Positions 56,191-63,973 of a stretch of DNA of 64,000 nt are shown piece after piece. The stretch's first letter is position 1, and each line of letters starts with the position of its first letter. The position numbers and the translations under genes are program-made. The DNA is from Palsa-739 sp035532535 (GTDB taxonomy: Bacteria; Actinomycetota; Thermoleophilia; Gaiellales; Gaiellaceae): contig DATKQT010000036.1 in NCBI GenBank assembly GCA_035532535.1, positions 1 through 64,000 of the forward strand, read 5' to 3'. Under the pieces are notes generated by a model, which did not search any database, was not told where the DNA came from, and was given only the letters and a program-made list of their open reading frames with translations.

Positions 56191-56970
56191 GTGGCCGGAG
56201 ACTTCGCAGGCAAGCGCGCGCTCGTGCTGGGTGTCGCGAACAAGCGCTCGATCGCCTGGGCGATCGCGCGGGAGCTGTCGGAGGGCGGCGCGAAGCTCGC
56301 GTTCACGTATCAGGGGGAGAGGATCGAGCAGAACGTCCGCGATCTTGCGGCAGGCGTCGACACGACGCTCGTCACCGAATGCGACGTGTGCTCGGACGAC
56401 GACATCGACCGGGTCTTTGGCGAAGTCGCCGATGCATTCGGCGGTGAGCTCGACATCCTCGTCCACTCGGTCGCGTTCGCGCACGCCGAGGACCTCGAGG
56501 GCCGGTTCACCGACACGCCGCGCGACCGCTTCTGGACCGCGATCGACGTGAGCGCGTACTCGCTCGTGGCGTGCGCGCGTGCGGCCGAGCCTCTGATGGC
56601 GAAGGCCGGCGGTGGCTCGATCGTGACGATGACCTATCTCGGCGGCGAGCGCGCAGTGCCGCACTACAACGTCATGGGCGTCGCGAAGGCGACGCTAGAC
56701 GCATCGGTGCGCTACCTGGCCTGGGATCTCGGCGAGAAGAACATCCGCGTGAACGCGATCTCGGCGGGACCGGTGCGAACGCTCGCAGCGCGGTCGATCG
56801 CCGGCTTCCCGACGATGGAGGCAATCGTCGAGGAGCGTGCGCCGCTGCACCGTCACGTCACGGCGGAGGACGTCGGCGCCGCTGCCGCCTATCTGCTCGG
56901 CGACGGCGCCAAGAACGTCACGGGTACCACGCTGTACGTCGACAGCGGGTACCACGCGATGGGCATGTAG
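56191..56970 (+). CDS. fabI: Enoyl-ACP reductase I
   Basis: A 259-aa NADH-dependent enoyl-ACP reductase. The diagnostic FabI parts are present: LVLGVANKRSIAWAIAREL, AFTYQGER, and the active site Tyr149, Tyr159-x6-Lys166 (YNVMGVAK). It completes each cycle of fatty-acid elongation and is the target of isoniazid/triclosan-type inhibitors. GTG 56191 is set by TAGGAT 6 nt ahead. A FabL isozyme is encoded at 13878-14612. The gene ends one base before the selenoperoxiredoxin stop. Confidence 0.96.
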   Translation: MAGDFAGKRALVLGVANKRSIAWAIARELSEGGAKLAFTYQGERIEQNVRDLAAGVDTTLVTECDVCSDDDIDRVFGEVADAFGGELDILVHSVAFAHAEDLEGRFTDTPRDRFWTAIDVSAYSLVACARAAEPLMAKAGGGSIVTMTYLGGERAVPHYNVMGVAKATLDASVRYLAWDLGEKNIRVNAISAGPVRTLAARSIAGFPTMEAIVEERAPLHRHVTAEDVGAAAAYLLGDGAKNVTGTTLYVDSGYHAMGM

Positions 56971-57429
56971 TCAGAGCGCCTGCGCGGCCGCGAGCAAGAC
57001 GTCGAAATCGGGTAGCTCGGCGGGCTCGTAGCCCCACGCCCCTCGGATCATTCCTTCGCGGTCGATCAGGAACGCCGAACGCTGTGACACGTCGCGCAGG
57101 CCGCGGTGCTCGATCGCGACGCCGAAGCCGTGCGTCGCGTCGCCGTTCCAGTCCGAGAGGAGCGGGAAATCGAGGTCGAGCGCCTGCATCCAGGCGACGT
57201 GCGTCCACGGTGAGTCGCGTGAGATCGCGTACGGCTGCACGCCTGCGGCGCGGAACTCCTCGCTCCTGTCACGCAGGAGCTCCAGCTCGTTCGTTCAGGT
57301 CGAAGACCAGTCGAAGAGGTAGAAGAGCAACAGGATCGGCCCGTCGCCTACGAGCTGCCCGAAGGTCGCGCTCTCCTGCGGCGTTGTCCACACGCGTACC
57401 TCAGGAATCCGTTCGCCGACCGACAGCAT
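56971..57429 (-). CDS. Selenocysteine-containing peroxiredoxin (AhpC/TSA fold), TGA read as Sec45
   Basis: From ATG 57429 the frame reads a peroxiredoxin start (MLSVGERIPEVRVW, ILLLFYLFDWSST), meets TGA at 57297-57295, then continues without another stop through TNELELLRDR, VQPYAISRDSPWTH, FPLLSDWNG and SAFLIDREGMIRGAW to 56971 (152 aa). The TGA replaces the peroxidatic cysteine of the TxxC motif, the one place where Sec occurs in known Sec-peroxiredoxins. A hairpin fitting a bacterial SECIS follows. Without read-through the product would be a useless 44-aa stub. It follows the GCS2-ligase gene after 6 nt. Alternatives are a nonsense mutation or base error (TGC/TGT to TGA). No sel genes are in the window. 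Confidence 0.8.
57262..57297 (-). promoter_or_regulatory. UGA codon plus candidate bacterial SECIS hairpin
   Basis: The TGA (57297-57295) is followed 14 nt later by GCTCCTG (57280-57274), loop CGTGA, CAGGAGC (57268-57262): a perfect 7-bp stem. The loop lies 22-26 nt after the UGA and has G as its second base, both within what is known of bacterial SECIS elements. The bulged U typical of E. coli fdhF is not obvious. Confidence 0.65.
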
Positions 57430-57435
57430 GTTCGC

Positions 57436-58641
57436 TCACCCTACGGGAGGACCGATGTCCTCGGTTTGCGCGGCGATCTCGCGTACGACTTCGACGATGT
57501 CGCGGTTCGCGTTGAAGACGCGCAACTGCGCGTCGGCGCTGTTCCCTCGCCGGAGGATCGTCTCGATGCCCGCCAACTCGGCTTCGGAGCCGAGCTCGCG
57601 CGCATGCGGCTCCACAAGGCGCAGCGTCCGCCGGATCACCTGCGCGACCGGCAGACGGTTGCGTCGGCCGGTGTGCAGATCCATGACCGGCGCCTCGAGC
57701 CCGTAGCGCGCCGCCAGCCACTTGTTCTCGGTGGTGAGGATGCGGTGGAAGGACGGGATCTCTTCGCCGGCGTCGAAGCGCTCGCTGTAGTGCTTGACGA
57801 GCGCCTGGCAGAACGCTGTGATCGCAATCACGTCGTCGAGCCTCGTCACGGCGTCGCAGATGCGGATCTCGATCGTGCCCAGCCGGGGGTGGAGCCGGAT
57901 GTCCCACCAGATGTGGGTGTAGTCGGCGATGCAACCGGTGCGCTCGAGCTGCCCGACGACCTCCGCGTAGTCCGCGTAGTCGCGGAAGCGCGGCGGCGGT
58001 CCCGAGCGCGGGAACGCAGCGAAGACCATGTGCCGCGACGACGCCAGACCCGTCGCCTCTCCGCGCCAGAAGGGCGAGCTCGCCGAGAGCGCGACGAGCT
58101 CGGCCAAGTGGCCGATCAACCCGTTGACGACCTGGATCGCCTTCTCGGGATCGTCGACGGCGACGTGCACGTGCATTCCGAAGATGAGCTCGCGCCGCGC
58201 GATGTACTGGAGCTGGTCGACGAGCGCGCGATATCGGTCTTTCGCCGTGATCCGCTGGCGCTCGAACAGCGAGAACGGATGCGTGCCGGCCGAGCCGACA
58301 CGCATGGAACGCTCGCGCGCGACCTCACCCACGTAGCCACGCAGCGTGCGGAGCTGCGCTGCGACGTCGCCGGCCGTGTGGCAGACCGGCGTCGCGATCT
58401 CGAGCACGGACTGCATCAGCTCGGCATTGATGCGAGTTCCCAACTCGTGGCCGGCGACCGCCTCGAGCACCGTGTCGATGTGCTGCACGAGATCGAACGA
58501 CTCGCCGTCGAGCAGCATGTACTCCTCCTCGACGCCGAGCGTGTACACGTCGCTCTTGCCGAAGGCGTGATCGAGCACGCTGCCACCCTCGGCGTAGCGG
58601 CTGCCCTTGCCGGTGATCGAAGGCGGGAAGATCTGGCTCAC
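57436..58641 (-). CDS. Glutamate-cysteine ligase type 2 / YbdK-like carboxylate-amine ligase
   Basis: A 401-aa GCS2-family ligase: YTLGVEEEYMLLD at the N-terminus with metal-binding Glu residues, GSAGTHPFSLFERQ, the catalytic block FGMHVHVAVDDPEKA, WWDIRLHPRLGTIEIRICDA and ENKWLAARYGLEA. The family joins glutamate and cysteine (first step of glutathione or ergothioneine-type thiols) or acts on other amines. GTG 58641 overlaps the ridA stop by 4 nt. Placed between ridA and the selenoperoxiredoxin, it suggests that a gamma-glutamyl thiol reduces the peroxidase (inference). Confidence 0.88.
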   Translation of the reverse strand: MSQIFPPSITGKGSRYAEGGSVLDHAFGKSDVYTLGVEEEYMLLDGESFDLVQHIDTVLEAVAGHELGTRINAELMQSVLEIATPVCHTAGDVAAQLRTLRGYVGEVARERSMRVGSAGTHPFSLFERQRITAKDRYRALVDQLQYIARRELIFGMHVHVAVDDPEKAIQVVNGLIGHLAELVALSASSPFWRGEATGLASSRHMVFAAFPRSGPPPRFRDYADYAEVVGQLERTGCIADYTHIWWDIRLHPRLGTIEIRICDAVTRLDDVIAITAFCQALVKHYSERFDAGEEIPSFHRILTTENKWLAARYGLEAPVMDLHTGRRNRLPVAQVIRRTLRLVEPHARELGSEAELAGIETILRRGNSADAQLRVFNANRDIVEVVREIAAQTEDIGPPVG

Positions 58642-59009
58642 GGGAGCAGCGCCTCCGCTTCGATCTCGACGCGCCAGGCCGGGTCGAGGAGCCCGGCGAC
58701 GACGACGAACGCCGATGCAGGCTTCGTCGAGCCGAAGACCTCGCCGTGCGCGCGGCCGACCGCTTCCCAATCCGCAGCGTCGACGAGGTAGACGCGCGTC
58801 CGCACGACGTGCTCCGGCGCGGCGCCGAGCTCGGCGAGCGCGTCGACGATGATCTCGAGGCAGCGCTGCGCCTGCGCGTACGGATCGGCCGAGCCGGTGC
58901 CGATCGGCGCGGTGCCGGAGACGTGGATGTGGCGGCCGTCGCGTACGGCGCGTGAGTAGCCGACGGTCGCCGCCTGCGGAGAGATCGCCGGGACGAACTG
59001 GCGCTCCAT
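58638..59009 (-). CDS. RidA/YjgF family deaminase
   Basis: A 123-aa trimeric RidA protein that hydrolyses reactive enamine/imine intermediates. SGTAPIG, QAQRCLEIIVDALAELGA, VVRTRVYLVDAADW and the C-terminal RVEIEAEALL are conserved; the critical Arg is in VRTRVY. GATACT (59021-59016) lies 6 nt before ATG 59009. First gene of the ridA-ligase-peroxiredoxin operon. Confidence 0.92.
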   Translation of the reverse strand: MERQFVPAISPQAATVGYSRAVRDGRHIHVSGTAPIGTGSADPYAQAQRCLEIIVDALAELGAAPEHVVRTRVYLVDAADWEAVGRAHGEVFGSTKPASAFVVVAGLLDPAWRVEIEAEALLP

Positions 59010-59049
59010 CTACCTAGTATCGCTCCAGCGTGCGCGCGTTTCAGGCCCA

Positions 59050-59086
59050 GAGTCCGGCGGTGCAGACGCACGCGCGGGAGACCCGC
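59050..59086. repeat. Dispersed intergenic element, copy 2
   Basis: 34 of 37 positions equal copy 1 at 6963-6999. Here it lies between the divergent ridA and serine-hydrolase genes, and its hairpin is weaker (GCGGG-AGA-CCCGC). A separate GGCGCC inverted repeat (59098-59116 region) follows. Confidence 0.5.
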
Positions 59087-59121
59087 CTGCTGAGGACGGC
59101 GCCGGCGAGCGGCGCCTAGGC

Positions 59122-59925
59122 GTGGACGCGCTGCGGGTCATCGATTCGTGGGGTGCGCGCACGGCCGCAGCCGGCGTCGTGCGTGCCGACACAGAGCTCG
59201 GCGTGCACGGGCCGCGCGAAACCGTGCTCCGCTGGGCATCGGTCACGAAGCTGCTGACCGGGGTCGCGGCGCTCGTGGCGGTGGAGGAGGGAACGGTCGA
59301 CCTCGACGAGCCGGCTGGGCCGGATGGCTCGACGCTCCGGCATCTCCTCGCCCACGCGTCCGGGTTGCCGCCGGAGGAGGGTCCGCCGCTGATGCCGCCC
59401 GAGCGGCGGCGCGTCTACTCCAACTACGGGATCGAGCTTGCGGCGGCGCTCGTCGCCGAGCGGGCCGGCATGCCATTCGAGGAGTACCTGCGCGGGGCGG
59501 TGCTCGAGCCGCTCGGCCTCGGCGGCGCGCTGCATGGCTCGCCCGCGTGGGGTTACCGTGGCGCGTTGGACGACTTGCTCGCGCTCGCCCGCGAGCTGCT
59601 CGAACCGACGCTCGTGGCGCCAGAGACGCTCGCCGAGGCGACGTCTGTCCAGTTTCCCGGGCTCGCGGGCGTTCTCCCGAGCTGGGGGCGAATGGACCCG
59701 AACGACTGGGGCCTCACGTTCGAGCTCCGCGACGCCAAGTCGCCGCACTGGACGGGCACGCGCGCGTCGCCGCGCACGTTCGGCCACTTTGGCGCCGCCG
59801 GCACGTTCCTCTGGGTCGATCCGGACGCGCGCATCGCGCTCGGGGTGCTCACCGACCGCGAGTTCGGCGACTGGGCCAAGGAGGCGTGGCCCGCGCTGAG
59901 CGACTCAGTCGTCGTCGGCGAATAG
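59122..59925 (+). CDS. Beta-lactamase-related serine hydrolase
   Basis: A 267-aa class C beta-lactamase-fold enzyme without signal peptide. Catalytic SxxK is SVTK in RWASVTKLLTGVAALVAVEE, the YxN motif is YSN in RRVYSNYGIELAAAL, and the third motif is HFG in TFGHFGAAGTFLWVDP. The family includes esterases, D-aminopeptidases and carboxypeptidases. It is short for the group (330-400 aa). GTG 59122 has no clear box or Shine-Dalgarno. Convergent overlap of 21 bp with the next gene. Confidence 0.85.
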   Translation: MDALRVIDSWGARTAAAGVVRADTELGVHGPRETVLRWASVTKLLTGVAALVAVEEGTVDLDEPAGPDGSTLRHLLAHASGLPPEEGPPLMPPERRRVYSNYGIELAAALVAERAGMPFEEYLRGAVLEPLGLGGALHGSPAWGYRGALDDLLALARELLEPTLVAPETLAEATSVQFPGLAGVLPSWGRMDPNDWGLTFELRDAKSPHWTGTRASPRTFGHFGAAGTFLWVDPDARIALGVLTDREFGDWAKEAWPALSDSVVVGE

Positions 59926-60276
59926 CGGGCGGATGAACTCGTCGAATGTGTCGCGGTCGCAGCTCGCGACCACCGCCGGCGTGATCGCCGACACGGTCGC
60001 CGTGCGCGGGACGTCCATCGCGAGCGCGACCTCACCGAAGTAGTCGCCCGGCCGCAGCACGTTCCGGCCGCCAAAGCCTGCCTGGGTCACCGTCAGCATG
60101 CCGGCGAACAGGACGTAGAACCGGTCGCCGGGATCGCCCTCGCGGACGATCACCGTCCCCGGTGCCACCTCCTCGCGCTCCATCCGCTTCGCCAGCCGCG
60201 CCAGCGTCTCCCCGGGCAGCCCGGCGAGGAGCTCGACGCGGTTCAACTCGTGCTGGGTGGCCGAGGACCTGGGCAT
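59905..60276 (-). CDS. Stand-alone cyclic-nucleotide-binding domain protein
   Basis: A 123-aa Crp-type ligand domain: LAGLPGETLARLAKRMER, VIVREGDPGDRFYVLFAGML and the phosphate-binding cassette YFGEVALAMDVPRTATVSA with the Glu and Arg that hold cAMP or cGMP. There is no HTH after it, so it cannot bind DNA like Crp and may act as a sensor partner. CACAAT (60287-60282) lies 6 nt before ATG 60276. Confidence 0.85.
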   Translation of the reverse strand: MPRSSATQHELNRVELLAGLPGETLARLAKRMEREEVAPGTVIVREGDPGDRFYVLFAGMLTVTQAGFGGRNVLRPGDYFGEVALAMDVPRTATVSAITPAVVASCDRDTFDEFIRPLFADDD

Positions 60277-60365
60277 CGGCGCATTGTGCCGGTGGGTCCC
60301 CAGGCCCCCGAAGTTGAGCCGATCGGCCCATAGCGGACACCCGGGATGGCGTCGATCATCCCGGC

Positions 60366-60515
60366 ATGAGCGAACGCGGCCTCCATCGCATCGAGGACGA
60401 CCTCGCAGAGACCTGGCTCGAGGACTGGGCCGGTGCGGGAGTCGCCGAGATCGAGGATTTCCTCGCCAAGCATGCGGCCTTCCTCAGCTTCCTCGAGGGT
60501 CACGCGGAGAGCTGA
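60366..60515 (+). CDS. Small acidic protein, 49 aa
   Basis: ATG 60366 opens 49 codons, an acidic amphipathic protein (HRIEDDLAETWLEDWAGAG, IEDFLAKHAAFLSFLEGHAE). GATCAT 6 nt upstream is a weak -10. Its stop codon lies exactly in the loop of the bidirectional hairpin. Codon use agrees with neighbours. No family known; I call it from coding character and position. Confidence 0.5.
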   Translation: MSERGLHRIEDDLAETWLEDWAGAGVAEIEDFLAKHAAFLSFLEGHAES

Positions 60516-60528
60516 GGGCTCTCCGCGT
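60502..60528. terminator. Bidirectional hairpin between the 49-aa gene and thioredoxin
   Basis: ACGCGGAGAGC (60502-60512), loop TGAGG, GCTCTCCGCGT (60518-60528): a perfect 11-bp stem between convergent genes. It lacks a U-tract on either side. Confidence 0.65.
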
Positions 60529-60536
60529 CCGCGCTC

Positions 60537-60848
60537 CTACTCCGCCAGTCCGAGCTGCTTCTCGAGCATCCCCTTCGGCATTGCGCCGACGGCGTTCGCC
60601 TTCGGCTCGCCGTTCTCGAAGAGGATCATGTTCGGGATCGACTGGATCCCGTACCGCATGGCGAGGGTCTGGTTCTCGTCGATGTTCACCTTGACGAGCT
60701 TCAGGTTCCGCTCTTCGGAGATGCGCTCGAGGACGGGCGAGACGGCGTGGCAGGGGCCGCACCATTCCGCCCAGAAGTCGACGAGCACGGGTCCCGTGCT
60801 CTGCAGCACCTCGTTCTCGAATGTCGCATCGGTGACGTCTTGAGCCAT
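60537..60848 (-). CDS. trxA: Thioredoxin
   Basis: A 103-aa cytoplasmic thiol-disulfide reductant: VLVDFWAEWCGPCHAVSPVL with the WCGPC active site, KVNIDENQTLAMRYGIQSIP with the cis-Pro, and FENGEPKANAVGAMPKG. It could reduce the nearby peroxiredoxin. Unusually for this window it has a Shine-Dalgarno (AAAGGA, 6 nt before ATG 60848), so its mRNA is leadered. Confidence 0.96.
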   Translation of the reverse strand: MAQDVTDATFENEVLQSTGPVLVDFWAEWCGPCHAVSPVLERISEERNLKLVKVNIDENQTLAMRYGIQSIPNMILFENGEPKANAVGAMPKGMLEKQLGLAE

Positions 60849-60913
60849 TTCAGTCCTTTCGGTATCTGGTCTGTCTAGAGAGAGAACGTCCCGCTCTACA
60901 CTTCGCTTCCCGA

Positions 60914-63900
60914 GTGGCCGAGCAAGTCTTCCAGCCCCTGCCGACGGTACCCGACCATCCCGCGCTGGAGCGGGAGGTCCTCGCCTGGTGGGACGAGCAC
61001 GGAACGTTCGACCGGCTGAGGGAACAGAACCGGGGCGGCCCCACCTTCGGCTTCATGGACGGCCCGATCACGGCCAACAATCCAGCGGGCGTCCACCACG
61101 GTCACGGCCGGACGCTGAAGGACGTCTTCCAGCGCTACAAGGCGATGCAGGGGTTCGACCAGCGGTACCAGAACGGCTTCGACTCGCAGGGGCTGTGGGT
61201 CGAGGTCGAGGTCGAGAAGGAGCTCGGCCTCGGCTCGAAGCGGGAGATCGAGGAGTACGGGCTCGCGAAGTTCGCGCGCAAGTGCGTCGAGCGCGTCGCC
61301 TACTACAGCGAGGTCATGACCGAGCAATTCCGCCGGCTCGGCCAGTGGATGGACTGGGACAACGACTACTACACGTTCAGCGACACGAACATCGAGTACA
61401 TCTGGGGCTTCCTCAAGACGGTTCACGAGCGCGGCTGGCTGTACATGGGCCACCGCTCGACCCAGTGGTGCCCACGTTGCGGGACGTCGCTGTCCCAACA
61501 CGAGCAGGCGGGCGAGGAGAACTACGTCGAGATGGAGCATCCGTCGCTCTTCGTCCGCTTCCCACTCGTGGGCCGCGACGGCGAGGCGCTCGTCGTCTGG
61601 ACGACGACCCCGTGGACACTGCCGGCGAACGTCGCCGCCGCGGTCAAGCCTGATGCCGACTACGGCCTGACCGCCGACGGCCGCTGGGTTGCCGTCGCGC
61701 GCTACCCGGAGGAGAGCTTCACGCGCACCGCCACGGGTGCGGAGCTCGTCGGGCTCGAGTACAGCGGCCCCTTCGACGAGCTCGCAGCGCAGGACGGAAT
61801 CGTGCATCGCGTCATCCCGTGGGACGAGGTCTCGCTCGACGAGGGGACGGGCATCGTGCACATCGCGCCGGGCGCCGGTTCGGAGGACTTCGAGCTCTCG
61901 AAGGTCCACGGGCTTCCGGTACTCGCGCCGATCGACGAGGCCGGCCGGATGCTGCCGGCATACGGCGCGTTCGCCGGGTTGACGACGGGGGAGGTGGCGG
62001 AGCCCGTGACGCGCGCTCTTCGCAAGCGGGGGATCCTCGTGGGCGAGGGGACGATCCTGCACCGCTACCCGATCTGTTGGCGCTGTAAGACGCCGCTCGT
62101 CTTCCGCGTCGTCGACGACTGGTTCATCTCGGCCGAGGAGATCCGGCAGCCGATGCTCGACGCGAACGACACGGTCGCGTGGACGCCGCCGCAGTACAAG
62201 AAGCGGATGGACGACTGGCTGCGCAACATGGGCGACTGGAACATCTCGCGCAAGCGGTACTTCGGGCTTCCGCTCCCGTTCTATCCGTGCGAGTGCGGGC
62301 ACGTGAACGTCATCGGCTCGCGCAACGAGCTCGAGGCGCGCGCGGTCTCCGGGCTCGACCAGCTCGAGGAGCTGCACCGGCCGTGGATCGACGCCGTGCG
62401 CATCCGCTGCGAGGAGTGCGATCGCGAGCTCGAGCGCATCCCCGAAGTCGGAGACGCCTGGCTCGACGCCGGCATCGTCCACTTTTCGACGCTCGGCTGG
62501 CACAACGAGACCTGGATTCCGCATGGATACGCGACGGGTGCCTCGGCCGGCCTCTCCGGCGCGGATCTGCCGGATCATGCGTACTGGGAGACGTGGTACC
62601 CGGCCGACTGGGTCTCGGAGATGCGCGAGCAGATCCGGCTGTGGTTCTACTCGCAGTCCTTCATGTCCGTGACGCTCACCGGCATGTCGCCGTACCGGAG
62701 CGTGCTGACGTACGAGAAGGTCTTCGACGAGCACGGCAAGCCGATGCACAAGTCGACCGGCAACGCGATCGAGCTGAACGAGGCGCTCGACCTGATGGGA
62801 GCCGACGTCATGCGCTGGCTGTACTGCGCGCAGGCGCCGAGCGAGCCGCTGCGCTTCGGCTATCAGATCGCCGACGACGTCAAGCGTCGCTTCCTCACCT
62901 TCTGGAACTCGGTGAACTTCTTCGTCGAGTACGCGAACGTCGAGGGCTTCCGCCCGTCCTGGGGTGCGCTGCACCTGGATGGCGATCTCGCCTCGCTCGA
63001 TCGGTGGCTGACCGAGCGCACGCACGCGTTCATCCACGACGCGCAGGCGGCGTATGACTCCTACGACACCGTCACCGTCATGCGCGGTTATCAAGCCTTC
63101 GTGGACGACCTTTCCAACTGGTACATCCGCCGCTCGCGGCCGCGCTTCTGGCAGGAGGGCGGTGACCCGGCCGCATTCCAGACGCTGTGGTACGCCCTCG
63201 TGCAGGCGCTGCGCGTGATGGCGCCGATCATGCCGTTCGTCACGGAGCGTCTCTGGCGCGATCTCGTCCTCGACGGTCCGGAGTCGGTGCATCTCTCCGG
63301 CTGGCCCGAGGTCGGGGAGCCCGACCGCCCACTGCTCGACGAGATCGCAGCCGTGCGTCGCGTCGTCACGCTCGCGCATCAGGCTCGTTCGTCGGCGGGG
63401 ATGTCGCTGCGGCAGCCGCTCCGGCGGCTGGTCGTCGAGGGTGCGCCGTCGGTCGCAGCGCACTCCAACGAGATCGCGGGCGAAGTGAACGTCAAGGCCA
63501 TCGAGTTCGGCGCCGTCGAAGCGGAGCTGCGTGTCAAGCCGCACCTCCCGGCGCTCGGCCCGCGGCTCGGCAAGGATCTGCCGGCGGTGCGTCAGGCGTT
63601 GCAGGCGGGCGAGTTCGAGGAGCTTCCGGGCGGCCGATTCCGAACGGCGGGCTACGAGCTCGAGCCGGAGGAGGTGCTCGTCGAGCGCCTCGGGCACGAA
63701 GGCTTCGCCGTCGCTTCCGCCGACGGCGTCACCGTTGCCCTCGACACGTCGCTCGACGACGAGCTCATCCTCGAGGGCCGCGTCCGCGATCTCATCCGCC
63801 AGGTGAACACGATGCGCAAGGAGCAGGGCTTCGACCTCACCGACCGTGTCGTCCTGACGATGCCGGCTTCGCTTGAGCCGCTCCTCCGGTGGGAGGAGCA

Positions 63901-63973
63901 CATCAAGAGCGAAGTGCTGGCGATCGAGATCCGCGTCGACGGCGACGCCGAGCTCTCGATCGCGAAGGCCTAG
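60914..63973 (+). CDS. ileS: Isoleucine-tRNA ligase
   Basis: A 1019-aa class I synthetase that charges tRNA-Ile and edits valine. The HIGH motif is HHGHG (about 61-65); the editing domain CP1 follows with VVWTTTPWTLPANVA; the KMSKS loop reads MHKSTGN, so the first Lys-Met and the second Lys-Ser are changed while one Lys-Ser remains. WYIRRSRPRFWQ is typical of IleRS. Two Cys pairs (CPRCG, CWRC / CECG, CEEC) may bind zinc. TACACT (60897-60902) lies 11 nt before GTG 60914. Confidence 0.94.
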   Translation: MAEQVFQPLPTVPDHPALEREVLAWWDEHGTFDRLREQNRGGPTFGFMDGPITANNPAGVHHGHGRTLKDVFQRYKAMQGFDQRYQNGFDSQGLWVEVEVEKELGLGSKREIEEYGLAKFARKCVERVAYYSEVMTEQFRRLGQWMDWDNDYYTFSDTNIEYIWGFLKTVHERGWLYMGHRSTQWCPRCGTSLSQHEQAGEENYVEMEHPSLFVRFPLVGRDGEALVVWTTTPWTLPANVAAAVKPDADYGLTADGRWVAVARYPEESFTRTATGAELVGLEYSGPFDELAAQDGIVHRVIPWDEVSLDEGTGIVHIAPGAGSEDFELSKVHGLPVLAPIDEAGRMLPAYGAFAGLTTGEVAEPVTRALRKRGILVGEGTILHRYPICWRCKTPLVFRVVDDWFISAEEIRQPMLDANDTVAWTPPQYKKRMDDWLRNMGDWNISRKRYFGLPLPFYPCECGHVNVIGSRNELEARAVSGLDQLEELHRPWIDAVRIRCEECDRELERIPEVGDAWLDAGIVHFSTLGWHNETWIPHGYATGASAGLSGADLPDHAYWETWYPADWVSEMREQIRLWFYSQSFMSVTLTGMSPYRSVLTYEKVFDEHGKPMHKSTGNAIELNEALDLMGADVMRWLYCAQAPSEPLRFGYQIADDVKRRFLTFWNSVNFFVEYANVEGFRPSWGALHLDGDLASLDRWLTERTHAFIHDAQAAYDSYDTVTVMRGYQAFVDDLSNWYIRRSRPRFWQEGGDPAAFQTLWYALVQALRVMAPIMPFVTERLWRDLVLDGPESVHLSGWPEVGEPDRPLLDEIAAVRRVVTLAHQARSSAGMSLRQPLRRLVVEGAPSVAAHSNEIAGEVNVKAIEFGAVEAELRVKPHLPALGPRLGKDLPAVRQALQAGEFEELPGGRFRTAGYELEPEEVLVERLGHEGFAVASADGVTVALDTSLDDELILEGRVRDLIRQVNTMRKEQGFDLTDRVVLTMPASLEPLLRWEEHIKSEVLAIEIRVDGDAELSIAKA

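Noticed and set aside
56971..57240. An 89-aa stand-alone redoxin starting at ATG 57240.
   Set aside because: It would lack the first strands and the whole active site; the frame upstream to 57429 is clearly the same peroxiredoxin with TGA at the catalytic codon.
60896..63901. A 1001-codon open frame antisense to ileS.
   Set aside because: It is the usual antisense shadow of a GC-rich gene: no recognisable domain, His/Arg/Asp/Leu-rich composition, and ileS on the plus strand has all family motifs.
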